Positions 34,254-43,459 of a stretch of DNA of 64,000 nucleotides are shown piece by piece. A model generated the notes under the pieces. It was not told the origin of the DNA, searched no databases, and worked only from the letters and a program-made list of their open reading frames with translations. The stretch is from the NCBI RefSeq assembly GCF_014279995.1, contig NZ_CP047935.1, positions 1,089,243 through 1,153,242 on the forward strand, in the 5' to 3' direction. The stretch is from Synechococcus sp. BIOS-E4-1 (lineage in GTDB: Bacteria > Cyanobacteriota > Cyanobacteriia > PCC-6307 > Cyanobiaceae). Every line of letters begins with the position of its first letter. Position 1 is the stretch's first letter. The position numbers and the translations under genes were made by a program.

Positions 34254-34643
34254 TCAGAAACGGCTGTAGCCCAGTCGGCTTTCAAAGATCTTCAGCGGCA
34301 GTCCGAACGACTCCATCAGGGTGCGGCATTCGGCTTCGACGGTGCCGTAGACCTCAACGCTGAAGCCATCCCCCAGTTCGGCATGTTTCTGCAGGTACTC
34401 CTGAACCGTTGGGTTGCTCACATGCACTGCGAAGGCTGCATCGTTGGCATAGACCTCGGACCAGACGAAGGCCAGCGGATCATCTGGATCCTGATCAAAG
34501 GTGTGATGAAGCATGCCCGGCTCACTGGCCTGAACTGCCGCATCGGTGGCTTCGGCGAGCTTCAGATAGTCATCCACGCAGCCCGGTTTCACATGAATGC
34601 GCCCCAGCAACATGAACGGGGTGGATGCATCGAATTTTGCCAT
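34254..34643 (-). CDS. ABM-domain (antibiotic biosynthesis monooxygenase-like) protein
   Basis: 129 residues. A ferredoxin-like ABM fold is indicated by MLLGRIHVKPGCVDDYLKLA, GMLHHTFDQDPDDPLAFVWS and EVYANDAAFAVHVSNP. Such proteins include small cofactor-free monooxygenases, quinone oxidoreductases and stress proteins; the substrate is unknown. Confidence 0.7.
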   Translation of the reverse strand: MAKFDASTPFMLLGRIHVKPGCVDDYLKLAEATDAAVQASEPGMLHHTFDQDPDDPLAFVWSEVYANDAAFAVHVSNPTVQEYLQKHAELGDGFSVEVYGTVEAECRTLMESFGLPLKIFESRLGYSRF

Positions 34644-34739
34644 CGCTTTCCAGAGTGAAGACTGATTCTGGCCTGAATCAAGACTGGCGGCTGAAGCAAG
34701 GTCACACTGACCGAGGTGTCTGATCTGGCTTCCGTATCC

Positions 34740-35258
34740 ATGCGCAAGATTGTTTTCCCCGCCCTGGCGGCAGCCTCCGTTCTGATGGCGGGTGTTGTCG
34801 GTTGCACGAACCGCGACAGCGAAACCACCAAGGCCGCCGCGCCTGCCACCGCCGAGGCCGCTTCAACGGAAGTCAAAACAGAGGACAAGACGGAGGTCAA
34901 GGTTGAAGAGGTGTTCAGCGGTTCGAAGACCCTCAACGGCACCGCTCTGAGCTATCCGGAGGGCAATCCTGAGCTCCGCCTCTACAGGGTAGAGATTCCC
35001 GTGGGCGGCAAGATCCCCATGCACACCCACCCCGCTCCGATGCTGGTGCATGTGCAGGACTTCGAGTCCGGGGATTTGCTCAACACCCGGGTTCAGGCGG
35101 ATGGCACCGAGGTGAGCAGCGTGTTCAAGCCCGGCGAAAGCTTCATCGAGGGCTCTTCAGAGCCCCATTTCGTGCAGAACAACAGCGACAAGCCCACGAT
35201 CGTGTGGGTGATGGTGGCCTCGGTGGAGGGCATGCCCACCACGGAGTGGGGTCAATGA
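34740..35258 (+). CDS. cupin-domain lipoprotein
   Basis: About 172 residues from the ATG at 34740, chosen because it starts the lipoprotein signal (lipobox MAGVVGC, about residues 15-21). An Ala/Glu-rich linker leads to a cupin barrel with GGKIPMHTHPAPMLVHVQDF (His metal ligands) and SSEPHFVQNNSDKP. Periplasmic or outer-membrane anchored. Function unknown; a related secreted cupin lies at 35740. Confidence 0.7.
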   Translation: MRKIVFPALAAASVLMAGVVGCTNRDSETTKAAAPATAEAASTEVKTEDKTEVKVEEVFSGSKTLNGTALSYPEGNPELRLYRVEIPVGGKIPMHTHPAPMLVHVQDFESGDLLNTRVQADGTEVSSVFKPGESFIEGSSEPHFVQNNSDKPTIVWVMVASVEGMPTTEWGQ

Positions 35259-35309
35259 TGCGCTGACACCACTTGGTGTGTTCGCCACCTGCTGTTCGCC
35301 ACGAGGCGT

Positions 35310-35630
35310 TCAGGCCCGGGTGGCTTCGATCAGGCAGAACGGAGGTGTGGCCATGATGGCTGTCCAGCAGACGGCTCCCAGCGCCTCCACCCCTTCTGCA
35401 GCCAGAACCGGCTGCGGCCAGCGCACCTGTTGCAGGCCGCAGTCCTGCATCAGCTCGCGGCTGATGTAGCAGTCGGTGAGTTCGAAGACGCCGCCGTCCT
35501 CCAGCGCGAAGCGGTCATGGATCGCCGCTCCCTCCAGCAGAAGGCCATCGATGCTCTTGCTGTCTCCGTAGGGTCGACCTGCCTCGAAGTTCGAGGGGCG
35601 ATCCTCCGGTTTGTTGTTGAGGGCCACCAA
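35310..35630 (-). CDS. hypothetical protein
   Basis: 106 residues from a TTG, no clear family. It contains FALEDGGVFELTDCYISREL and a hydrophobic C terminus. It lies 109 bp downstream of the secreted cupin gene on the same strand. Coding is likely from composition; function unknown. Confidence 0.5.
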   Translation of the reverse strand: MVALNNKPEDRPSNFEAGRPYGDSKSIDGLLLEGAAIHDRFALEDGGVFELTDCYISRELMQDCGLQQVRWPQPVLAAEGVEALGAVCWTAIMATPPFCLIEATRA

Positions 35631-35739
35631 CCAACCTCCCGGTCGTTTGGCTGTCTGATCGTCGGCGGCATGTCCCTGATCGTTGCTCAGGCTGCCGAAT
35701 CGGCGGGCTTACAGCCAATCAATGCTGTGATCAGGGCAT

Positions 35740-36216
35740 TCATGGTTGGGTTTGCGGCACCAGATCGATCACCACGGCGGTGGCGGGTTGATCCGAGTCG
35801 TTTCTCCAGCCATGCAGCACACCGCTGGATTCGAACACGGCATCTCCGGCCTTGCGTCGGAGAGCACGTGGCCCGGATCCGTCATCGCGGATCTCGATCA
35901 GGGAGCCGTTGATCAGGTAGGCGACACCGGGCCGTTGCTGATGCTGATGCCAGGCCACCGACCCACCGGGGGCAATGGTGATCCGTCGGGTGCGCAGCAC
36001 TCGACCTTGCAGTGCTGCGAATTCCCTGGAGAGATCGAGGCTGCCCAGCGGTTCCACGCTCACCTTCTCTGTTCTGGACGGTGCATCACGGGGAGCGCTG
36101 CGCTGTTCGCTGGCGGGTGTCACGGTCTGGGGGCTGTGGCTCCCGTGCGCCAGAGCCGCTGCGCCCGGAAACAGCAGGCCGGCGAGAGTGATCAGCGACA
36201 GGACAGGAGCTCGCAT
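35740..36216 (-). CDS. secreted cupin-domain protein
   Basis: 158 residues from the ATG at 36216; the long upstream open frame is antisense shadow of doxX and is excluded. Signal peptide (MRAPVLSLITLAGLLFPGAA, AHG after it), then a cupin with SVAWHQHQQRPGVAYLINGS and VFESSGVLHGWRNDSDQPAT, in which the His residues would bind a metal. Divergent from doxX by 69 bp, so they share a promoter region. Confidence 0.7.
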   Translation of the reverse strand: MRAPVLSLITLAGLLFPGAAALAHGSHSPQTVTPASEQRSAPRDAPSRTEKVSVEPLGSLDLSREFAALQGRVLRTRRITIAPGGSVAWHQHQQRPGVAYLINGSLIEIRDDGSGPRALRRKAGDAVFESSGVLHGWRNDSDQPATAVVIDLVPQTQP

Positions 36217-36285
36217 GGCCGCACCGGAATTGGTCACTATTGTTCCAACCACTACCAAAGCGGTGCCTGTCACCGCTTGATCGTT

Positions 36286-36708
36286 ATGAGCACCCCCGTC
36301 AAGCCCGCCTGGGTTCTGGATTTTCTGGGCCGCGTTTGTCTTGCGGCCGTGTTTGTGAATGCAGCGCCGGGCAAGATCACCGATTTCGCCGGCAACGCCG
36401 CACGCATTGCCTCCAAAGGCATTCCCGAGCCGCTGGCGAACATCCTGCTGCTCGCTGCGATCCTGGTGCTGATCGCCGGCTCGATCCTGCTGGTGTTCGG
36501 CGCTGACACAATTCTCGGGGCGTCGCTGCTTCTGGTGTTCCTGGTGCCCACCACCCTGATCTTCCACGCCTTCCCGTTTGAGACGATCCCGTTTCTGATG
36601 AATCTGGCGCTGATCGGCGCTCTGATCCTGGCGATCACCCGCTCAACGGCCAATGCCGCGCCAAGCTTCCGCAGGGTGCGCGCCAGAGCCTTCGACAGCA
36701 TCCGCTGA
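36286..36708 (+). CDS. DoxX family membrane protein
   Basis: 140 residues, four membrane helices. Start MSTPVKPAWVLDFLGRVCLA, followed by NAAPGKITDFAG and a conserved end TTLIFHAFPFETIPFLMN. DoxX proteins are small quinone-pool or redox-linked membrane proteins of uncertain function. The ATG at 36286 is used; the longer frame is antisense to the cupin. Confidence 0.75.
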   Translation: MSTPVKPAWVLDFLGRVCLAAVFVNAAPGKITDFAGNAARIASKGIPEPLANILLLAAILVLIAGSILLVFGADTILGASLLLVFLVPTTLIFHAFPFETIPFLMNLALIGALILAITRSTANAAPSFRRVRARAFDSIR

Positions 36709-36732
36709 ATTTGCTCTGAGCTCCAGGCCATG

Positions 36733-36759
36733 AAAAAAACCCCACCCGAGGGTGGGGGT
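36733..36759 (-). terminator. rho-independent terminator of the CP12-like gene
   Basis: On the minus strand a GC stem of CCCCACCC against GGGTGGGG is followed by seven T. It lies just after the stop of the gene at 36780. Confidence 0.8.
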
Positions 36760-36779
36760 CGCCATGGGTGTTCAGATGC

Positions 36780-36974
36780 TCACTCGTCGAAGACTTTGCA
36801 CATCGGTGAGCCGGGATGGGTGTCGCAGATCTCGTCGAGCACCTTGTCGCGGTGGCGGCTGTCGGGGTTGTTCACACCCGCATCCTTTTTGGGGTCGAAC
36901 TCTTCGGATGAGTGCTTCTCGTTGGTTCCGTAAGGGAGCTCATACTCCTCGAACTTGTGCTTGCCATCAGACAT
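36780..36974 (-). CDS. CP12-like small protein
   Basis: 64 residues, acidic and probably disordered. The C terminus CDTHPGSPMCKVFDE has the CP12 pattern (Cys, eight residues, Cys, then an aromatic-acidic tail) that binds GAPDH. The N-terminal Cys pair and the central PRK-binding motif of full CP12 are absent. A role in redox-dependent control of carbon fixation is possible but inferred. It has its own terminator. Confidence 0.55.
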   Translation of the reverse strand: MSDGKHKFEEYELPYGTNEKHSSEEFDPKKDAGVNNPDSRHRDKVLDEICDTHPGSPMCKVFDE

Positions 36975-37068
36975 CGCGCAATTCCTCCTGAAGAACGAAT
37001 TCCTGATATTCAGACCTTAGAGAGCCTGGGGGAGGAACTGAGCAACTTTGGCAATTCTTCCGTTGAGC

Positions 37069-37215
37069 TCAGCTTCCGGAGGAGCGCACCGGCCTGGGCT
37101 GGATGCGCAGGCGCTGAGGGATTTCGCTTGCACCTGGCAGTTGCAGCTGGGCCTCAGCCCAGTCCTGCATCAGTGCTTCCAGCAGGGATTGACGATCGCC
37201 GAACAACCGAAGCAT
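37069..37215 (-). CDS. hypothetical mini-protein
   Basis: 48 residues starting MLRLFGDRQSLLEALMQDWA, helical, with GGA six bases before the ATG. It lies in an otherwise empty 400-bp gap. No family recognised. Convincing composition but no independent support. Confidence 0.4.
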   Translation of the reverse strand: MLRLFGDRQSLLEALMQDWAEAQLQLPGASEIPQRLRIQPRPVRSSGS

Positions 37216-37374
37216 TGTCCTTGCACCTGAGATTCAGTCTCAACAAAGCATGGCCGTTCTGCTTGGAGCAAGTGATTCTCATTAGCGTTCACATTGTGTT
37301 GCGCCCGGCGCTGCAACGCCCATGGCCGGCCTGCGCTGGATTCAAAATCAGCTCAGTTGTTCGCCCGGGCGCTG

Positions 37375-38175
37375 ATGGGGGCATTTCGCCTCGAGTTGAT
37401 CAACAGACACAACATCGCTGATCCAGGCATCGGTCTGAATGAACCTTCGGGCCTCACCCTGAATGCTGATGGCACGGCCCTTTACACGGTCAGTGACGAC
37501 ACCAGGGCCATCTTCTGCATGGATCTCGAGGGTCGGGTGTTGACCAGCGAGTCGTTCTTCGTGAGCGTGCTGGACCTGGAAGGTCTCGCCTTGAGTGCTG
37601 ATGGCCGCCGGCTGTTCGCGGTGCAGGAAGACGCCAACGCCGTGATCAGCGTTGATCTCGCCAGTCGCCGCGAGCTGCAGCATCGTCCCCTGGCTGAGAT
37701 GTCCAACTACGGCAGTGTTGAAATGCACTTCCCGGCCGAGCCTGATAACAAGGGGCTGGAAGGGATCACAGTGAACACCCGCAACGGGCATGTGTTCGTG
37801 GTCAAGGAATGTCGACCGGGGCTGCTGATTGAACTCGATGCCGAGTGCCGGACGATCCTGTCGTCGAGATTGCTGACCCAGGCGAATGGTTTTTCCCATC
37901 CCAGGGTGGGGCCGCGCAGGCTGGATTTCTCCGGACTGAGTTACGACTGTCAGCGCGACACCCTCTGGATCGCCAGCGACCAGGGGCAGTGTCTGTTCCA
38001 TTACGACCTGAAGGGTGATCTGGTGCTGCAGCGCCTGGATCTGCTGCTCAAGCCGGAGGGTAAATCCAAGCGCGTGCGTAAAGCCGAAGGCATCGCCGTG
38101 GATTCAGAACGTGGCAGGGTCTATGTGGTGAGCGATCGTGACGCCGAGCTCTACGTGTTCCAGCTCCATGGCTGA
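37375..38175 (+). CDS. SdiA-regulated/esterase-like beta-propeller protein
   Basis: About 266 residues from the ATG at 37375. Repeated blades such as EPSGLTLNADGTALYTVSDD, LEGLALSADGRRLFAVQEDA and KAEGIAVDSERGRVYVVSDR match the SdiA-regulated family of calcium-binding propellers. No signal peptide is obvious. It overlaps the start of the SDR gene by 8 bp, indicating translational coupling. Confidence 0.75.
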   Translation: MGAFRLELINRHNIADPGIGLNEPSGLTLNADGTALYTVSDDTRAIFCMDLEGRVLTSESFFVSVLDLEGLALSADGRRLFAVQEDANAVISVDLASRRELQHRPLAEMSNYGSVEMHFPAEPDNKGLEGITVNTRNGHVFVVKECRPGLLIELDAECRTILSSRLLTQANGFSHPRVGPRRLDFSGLSYDCQRDTLWIASDQGQCLFHYDLKGDLVLQRLDLLLKPEGKSKRVRKAEGIAVDSERGRVYVVSDRDAELYVFQLHG

Positions 38176-39133
38176 TCCTGCATCCCAACGCGTGCTGCTC
38201 ACCGGGGGAAACTCCGGTGTGGGTTTTGAAGCGGCGAAAGTTCTCAGTGTCCAGGGGCATGAGCTCACCATCCTTTGCCGTAACCAGGCCACGGCTGATC
38301 AGACCCTCAGCCAGCTCACCGGATCGTCTCGCGCTCTGATCTGTGACCTTGCTGATCTCGATGCCGTCGATGCCGTCTGTGCCCAGCTGTTGGAGAGCGG
38401 CACGGCCCTGGATGCGCTGGTGCTCAATGCCGGTCTGCAATACGCCGGTGCCTCCGAAGCGCAGTTTTCGGCGCAGGGTATTGAACTCACCTTTGCGGTG
38501 AACCAGCTGGCTCATCAGCTGATGGCGATGCGACTGTTGCCGCTGCTGCGGAAGGCAGCCCGCCCGCGGGTGGTGATCACCGCCTCGGAGGTGCACAACC
38601 CCTCAAGCGGTGCCGGCAAGGTGGGCAAGTCTGCGGACCTGGGCGAGCTGGAGGGGCTGCGTGCCGGGGCCGGCTTCGCGATGCTGAATGGCAGCCCCGG
38701 CTTTGATGGCAACAAGGCCTACAAAGACAGCAAGCTCTGCAATGTGCTGATGGCGCGGGAGCTGGTTCGGCAGCTGGATGGCGTGATGCCCGTGATTGCC
38801 TGGAGCCCTGGCCTGGTGATCACCCGTAACAGTGGCGGTTTCTTCCGGTACAACAAGCGCGGCAATCCGCTGGGCATGGGTGTCTTCGCATTTGTGGCCC
38901 GCGATCTGCTGCGCATCACTGAATCACCTGAAAATGCAGGCCGGTTGCTGGCCCAGCTGGTGAATGATCCCGAGATCACGCCCGGATTCAGCTATTTCAC
39001 CAACAAGGTGGTGAGCTTCGGTGGGCATCGGCTGGAGCCGACCGACACCAGTGTTGAGGGCGCCGACCTGCGCAAGGCCGAAGAGCTTTGGCAGCTGTCG
39101 GAGCAGTTGATCGGGCACAGCCTCAGCCGCTGA
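38168..39133 (+). CDS. short-chain dehydrogenase (protochlorophyllide-reductase-like)
   Basis: 321 residues. NAD(P)-binding TGGNSGVGFEAAKVLS (about 13-28), NAG in LNAGLQYAG, Ser of the active site in TASEVHNP and YKDSK as the Tyr-x-x-x-Lys motif (about 189-193). Overall similar to light-dependent protochlorophyllide reductase relatives, but the full POR signature is not evident. Substrate unknown. Start overlaps the preceding propeller gene. Confidence 0.75.
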   Translation: MADPASQRVLLTGGNSGVGFEAAKVLSVQGHELTILCRNQATADQTLSQLTGSSRALICDLADLDAVDAVCAQLLESGTALDALVLNAGLQYAGASEAQFSAQGIELTFAVNQLAHQLMAMRLLPLLRKAARPRVVITASEVHNPSSGAGKVGKSADLGELEGLRAGAGFAMLNGSPGFDGNKAYKDSKLCNVLMARELVRQLDGVMPVIAWSPGLVITRNSGGFFRYNKRGNPLGMGVFAFVARDLLRITESPENAGRLLAQLVNDPEITPGFSYFTNKVVSFGGHRLEPTDTSVEGADLRKAEELWQLSEQLIGHSLSR

Positions 39134-39178
39134 AGCATCGGCTGATCTCCCTAACTTGTGGCCACGCACAGCAGCTCC

Positions 39179-40813
39179 ATGGCCGAGAACGGTTTTTCAG
39201 CGGACAGGAAGTCCCACGTTGTGGTGGTGGGCGCCGGCTGGGCTGGCTGGGGTGCGACCAAGGCGCTCTGCGAAGCCGGGGTCCGCGTGACCCTGATCGA
39301 CGGAATGGCCGATCCCAGCGGCAGTGAGCCGATCACCACCGAGAGCGGCAAGCCATTCGAGGCCGGCACCCGCGGCTTCTGGAAGGACTACCCCAACATC
39401 AATGCCCTCACCGATCAGCTCGGTCTGGGCTCGATCTACACCGACTTCACCACCAGTGCCTTCTGGTCGCCGGATGGCCTGGAGGCCACGGCACCGGTGT
39501 TTGGTGATGCTCCGCAGCTGCCCAGCCCGGTGGGGCAGGTGCTGGCCACGGTGAAGAACTTCAAGCGGCTGCCCCTGCCGGACCGGTTCAGCATCGCCGG
39601 GCTGCTCTACGCCATGCTTGATCTCAACCGCAGCGATGCGGTGTACCGGAGCTACGACGCGATTGATGCGCTGACGCTGTTCAGACAGCTCCGCATCAGT
39701 GATCGCATGATCGACGACTTCCTGCGGCCCACGCTGCTGGTGGGATTGTTCAAGCCGCCAGAAGAGCTCTCGGCGGCGGTGACGATGGAGCTGCTCTACT
39801 ACTACGCCCTGGCCCATCAGGATTCCTTTGATGTGCGCTGGATCCGCAGCAAGAGCATCGCTGAACAGCTGATCGCACCGCTGAGTGCCCGGCTGCAGGC
39901 TCAGCATCAACTGGAGGTGCTGGGCGGCACGCTGGCCACCAGGCTGAACATGTCAGCCGACGGCCAGAGCATCCGCTCGCTGGAGACCCGCAATGTGATG
40001 ACGGGGAGCAGCGCTGTGCTGGATGACGTGGATGCGCTGGTGCTGGCCGTGGGTGCCAAGGGCATGGGTGCCCTGATGGCGCAGTCGCCGCAGTGCGGCG
40101 TGCTGGCGCCTGAGCTGGTTCAGGCCGGCACGCTTGGAACGATCGACGTGGTGTCGGTGCGGTTGTGGCTGGATCGCTACGTGCCGGTTGCCGATCCCGC
40201 CAATGTGTTCTCGCGCTTCAGTGCACTGCAAGGCTCCGGTGCCACCTTCTTCATGCTTGATCAGCTGCAGAAGGCTGCAGAGTCGGCGCTGTGGGGCGGT
40301 CAGACACCACAGGGATCGGTGATTGCCAGCGACTTCTACAACGCGTCGGTGATCGCGGAGCTCAGTGATCAGCAGATCGTCGACTGCCTGATGCAGGACC
40401 TGCTCCCCATGGCGCAGCCTGCCTTCGGCGAGGCCCGGGTGCTGGATCAGGAGGTGCGGCGCTATCCGGGCTCGGTGTCGTTGTTCTCGCCGGGGAGTTT
40501 CAGCAAGCGACCCCCGCTGGAGACCTCCCTGGCGCCGGTGGTCTGCGCCGGCGACTGGGTGCGGATGGGCGAGAGGGAACATGGCGCCAAGGGGCTGTGC
40601 CAGGAACGTGCCTACGTGTGCGGTCTCGAGGCGGGTAACTCACTGCTGCGTCGTGGCATCGTGTTCGGTGAGGGCGTGCCCCGAACAAAACAGCATCCCG
40701 TGATCCCGATCCGCTCCGATGAGCCTCAGGTGTTGCTGGGCCGAGCGCTCAACAAGCTGGTGATGGAACCGCTGGAGACGCTGGGCATCGACTGGCCCTG
40801 GCTGGAGAAGTAG
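39179..40813 (+). CDS. FAD-dependent oxidoreductase (amine oxidase/carotenoid desaturase-like)
   Basis: About 544 residues from the ATG at 39179. The dinucleotide-binding motif VVVVGAGWAGWGATKALCEA lies at about 15-34, and a C-terminal FAD motif is VVCAGDWVRMGEREHGAKGL. It resembles phytoene-desaturase/zeta-carotene-type and related flavoproteins of cyanobacteria. It starts 45 bp after the SDR gene on the same strand; joint action on a pigment or isoprenoid is possible but not shown. Confidence 0.75.
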   Translation: MAENGFSADRKSHVVVVGAGWAGWGATKALCEAGVRVTLIDGMADPSGSEPITTESGKPFEAGTRGFWKDYPNINALTDQLGLGSIYTDFTTSAFWSPDGLEATAPVFGDAPQLPSPVGQVLATVKNFKRLPLPDRFSIAGLLYAMLDLNRSDAVYRSYDAIDALTLFRQLRISDRMIDDFLRPTLLVGLFKPPEELSAAVTMELLYYYALAHQDSFDVRWIRSKSIAEQLIAPLSARLQAQHQLEVLGGTLATRLNMSADGQSIRSLETRNVMTGSSAVLDDVDALVLAVGAKGMGALMAQSPQCGVLAPELVQAGTLGTIDVVSVRLWLDRYVPVADPANVFSRFSALQGSGATFFMLDQLQKAAESALWGGQTPQGSVIASDFYNASVIAELSDQQIVDCLMQDLLPMAQPAFGEARVLDQEVRRYPGSVSLFSPGSFSKRPPLETSLAPVVCAGDWVRMGEREHGAKGLCQERAYVCGLEAGNSLLRRGIVFGEGVPRTKQHPVIPIRSDEPQVLLGRALNKLVMEPLETLGIDWPWLEK

Positions 40814-40828
40814 CCAGCTTCTCGAGGT

Positions 40829-42589
40829 TCAGGGCAGAGCCAGGGCGGTGCCTTCCCGGCGTGGGTCGGCCGCCCCATGCCAGCGGCCGTTGATCCTTTG
40901 CACCAGAGCAGTGCCGCTGCCAACCCGCTGCTGGCGTGCGGGTTGATCGCTGGTTTGCAGCTGGTCCAGTGGCAGCGGCCAGGGGATCGGTGGATCCTGT
41001 TCCAGCACGAGCCGTTGGCCGCGGCTGGAGAGATGGGGCAGGCCAACGCTCTGCTGCGGCGATTCGTTCCAGATCAGTGAGGCCAGCAGCACCCTGCTGA
41101 GCAGGTGGGGGATGCTGCGTCCACCCGGGCTGCCGAGTGCGAGCAGCGGCCTACCGTTGCTGAATACCAGCGTGGGCGCCATCGATGACATCGGCCGGCG
41201 ACCGGGCAGACGGCGATTGGCGATCGGTCGTCCGCCAATCGTGGGCTCAAAGGCGAAGTCGGTGAGCTGATTGTTCATCACCATGCCGGCCACCAGGTGC
41301 CGACTGCCGAAGACCGTCTCCACCGAGGAGGTGTAGCTGGCGATGTTGCCGAACTCATCGACAATCGTGATGTGGGTTGTGCCCTGTTCGCGGCTGTGGT
41401 CCGGACGGCCGTAGGGGTAACGATCCATCCCCGGGGGAAGCCCCGGTGTTGGCGGTGTTGCAGGAGTGGTCCGCATGGTTCTTGCGCGGCTGCGGATGTA
41501 GGCCGGATCCAGCAGGGCCGCGGCTGGGACGGTTGAATCAAGCGGGTCATGCACCCAGTAGAGGCGGTCGGCATCGGCCCAGATCTGGGCTCTGGCCAGA
41601 TGGCGCCAGGTCTGCGCGTCAGCGGCGCTGGCGAGCGACAGATCAGTGGCCTGGTTCAGCAGGGCCAGGGTCTGCAGCAGGGCCAGTCCGCCGCTGCTTG
41701 GTGGTGGCATCGTGCAGATCCGGTGCTTCAGTTGCTCGCTGCAGAGCGGTTGGCGGCGCAGCACGGCATAGGAGGAGAGGTCTGATGGGCTCCAGCCGCG
41801 GAATTCAGGTTCGCCGGTCTGCAGCGCGGCCATCTGCCGCAGGATCTGCCGGGCCAAAGCGCCTCGATAAAAATCAGGCCCCCCGTCTCGCGCCAGGGCC
41901 ACCAGCGTGCGGGCCAGCGCAGGATTGCGGAAGAGCTGATCAGCCTGCGGTGGTTGGCCGCCGGGCAGATAGAGCGCCTGAAACGCTTTGCTGTGACTCA
42001 CTCCGATGCGCCGGGCCAGGCTGATGGAGCGCAGCAGTCGCGGGCTGGGCCTGAAGCCATCCCTGGCCAGCCTGATCGCCGGTTGCAGCGTGCTGGCCCA
42101 GCTCAGGCGCCCGAACTGCTGATGCACGTCCCAGAGCAGCGCGACCGTTCCGGGGATGCCGATCGCATCGAGCCGTGCTGTGGCTTCTCTCCAGGGCATG
42201 GGGACTCCGGATGGCGTCAGCAGGTCACCGGGCCGGCTGCGTTCGGGTGCGACTTCGCGGCCATCCAGCACCTCCAGGCTTTGTCGCTTGCTGTCCCAGT
42301 AGAGAAGAAAGCCACCACCGGCGAGGCCGGAGCTCTGCGGTTCAACCACTGCCAGCACCGCCTGAGCTGTGACCAGAGCATCGGCTGCGGTACCACCCTC
42401 TTTGAGAACTCGTAGGGCTGCTGAACTGGCCAGCGGATTGGCGGTGACGACGACCGCAGAACCAGCGGCTGTGGAGATTGGCCTGCGGCCTGGGTCGGAT
42501 GATTCCGGGTCGTCGCGGCTGACCGGTGCTGCTGAAGCGACGGCAGCCCAACCGCAGAGACCCAGGACCAGAAGCAGGGAACGGCGCAT
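40829..42589 (-). CDS. ggt: gamma-glutamyltransferase
   Basis: About 586 residues from the ATG at 42589, which begins a signal peptide (MRRSLLLVLGLCGWAAVASA). It transfers or hydrolyses gamma-glutamyl groups of glutathione in the periplasm. Visible marks: NPLASSAALRVLKEGGTAAD, the large-subunit motif VVEPQSSGLAGGGFLLYWD, the autocatalytic and nucleophilic Thr in EQGTTHITIVD (about 397), and the small-subunit GSPGGRSIP. Normal length, no damage. It converges on the FAD oxidoreductase, 15 bp away. Confidence 0.9.
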   Translation of the reverse strand: MRRSLLLVLGLCGWAAVASAAPVSRDDPESSDPGRRPISTAAGSAVVVTANPLASSAALRVLKEGGTAADALVTAQAVLAVVEPQSSGLAGGGFLLYWDSKRQSLEVLDGREVAPERSRPGDLLTPSGVPMPWREATARLDAIGIPGTVALLWDVHQQFGRLSWASTLQPAIRLARDGFRPSPRLLRSISLARRIGVSHSKAFQALYLPGGQPPQADQLFRNPALARTLVALARDGGPDFYRGALARQILRQMAALQTGEPEFRGWSPSDLSSYAVLRRQPLCSEQLKHRICTMPPPSSGGLALLQTLALLNQATDLSLASAADAQTWRHLARAQIWADADRLYWVHDPLDSTVPAAALLDPAYIRSRARTMRTTPATPPTPGLPPGMDRYPYGRPDHSREQGTTHITIVDEFGNIASYTSSVETVFGSRHLVAGMVMNNQLTDFAFEPTIGGRPIANRRLPGRRPMSSMAPTLVFSNGRPLLALGSPGGRSIPHLLSRVLLASLIWNESPQQSVGLPHLSSRGQRLVLEQDPPIPWPLPLDQLQTSDQPARQQRVGSGTALVQRINGRWHGAADPRREGTALALP

Positions 42590-42895
42590 TCGCTGGAGGC
42601 AAAGAGGTTGGGCAAACGTGCTGCGGGCCTGGGACGGCAGGGCGGCTGAAGAGCCTTCCAAGGCTCTGTCTGGTGCTCCCGTTCGTTGTTCATTCTTAGC
42701 CCTCGCTCAACGTTCGGTTGGCCTGAATCCGCAACCAGTGATGACTCGGTTGTCTTTCGATGGGGCCTGATGAATCCGTTTGATCTTCAAAATCGATGTT
42801 GAAAATCCATGATGGCTTGAAACCTTCACTGTGATCTTTTTATTCAAATTCCTGAGATCCAATGCCTTGGCTTGATGGGTTCTGTTGCAGGATGA
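42590..42895. other. intergenic region upstream of ggt
   Basis: About 305 bp with no gene; presumably the ggt promoter. AT-rich toward its right end, where the accessory patch begins. Confidence 0.35.
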
Positions 42896-43258
42896 CCTTC
42901 ACGGTCTGGTGTTTATCGCGACACCACGGCTCAGCAGCTCACTGCGATTGCCGCCATGCTTCGGGGGATCATCGACCTCACAGCGGGATTTGACGTCAGA
43001 GCCTGCCGGCTGATGGCAATCGCCGAGTTCAGTTAGAACTTCAAATGTCACCTGTTTTCAGAGGGGCTGACCTACTGGCAGATCAAGGATGCGATCGATC
43101 AGCCCAATCGTGACCTGCTGCACGAACTGGCCGTTACCCGGATCGTGATTTCGTTCCTCACCGCTGTGGAGATCCAGCGGCATGGTGGTCGACGCTCTGG
43201 TCGCTTGAGTGTGATGCGGCAGATGATCGCGAGGGACCAGCTCTGCCGCAGTGGATGA
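42896..43258 (+). pseudogene. hypothetical gene with an in-frame amber stop
   Basis: Continuous protein-like sequence on both sides of a TAG at 43034-43036. Before it: GVYRDTTAQQLTAIAAMLRG and AGFDVRACRLMAIAEFS. After it: NFKCHLFSEGLTYWQIKDAI, then ELAVTRIVISFLTAVEIQRH and a stop after LCRSG. No ATG opens the frame. I recognise no family. It is best explained as a decayed gene beside the RiPP precursor at 43460. Confidence 0.5.
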
Positions 43259-43291
43259 CATGGTCCATCCATCAGTTTTGAAGACAGCAGC

Positions 43292-43459
43292 ATGCAGGAC
43301 TCGCTTGAGGCTGCTCAATCAGCTGATGAAGTGGTTGCTTTTGCCAGAGAATCGGAGCTTTTTCTGTCTACTGAAGACCTGAAAGAAGCTCAATCGGGTT
43401 GTTCATCTCAAGACGCTTCAGCGCAACATGGCTATAACTGCATCACAGATCTCATACCC
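43292..43459 (+). pseudogene. remnant of a Nif11 leader gene
   Basis: An open frame reading MQDSLEAAQSADEVVAFARE then SELFLSTEDLKEAQSGCSS, matching residues about 20-55 of a Nif11 leader. The first helix is gone and it runs without a stop into the next precursor. It is probably the 3' part of a duplicated leader whose own core was lost. Confidence 0.6.
43433..43459 (+). promoter_or_regulatory. conserved -10 box and short leader of RiPP precursor
   Basis: TATAAC at 43433-43438, then 21 nt to the ATG at 43460; the leader ends CTCATACCC. Same geometry as the precursors near 6 kb, 37 kb away. Confidence 0.6.

Noticed and set aside
35746-36285. Long N-terminal extension of the DoxX frame
   Set aside because: It is the antisense shadow of the secreted cupin gene; DoxX starts at the ATG at 36286.
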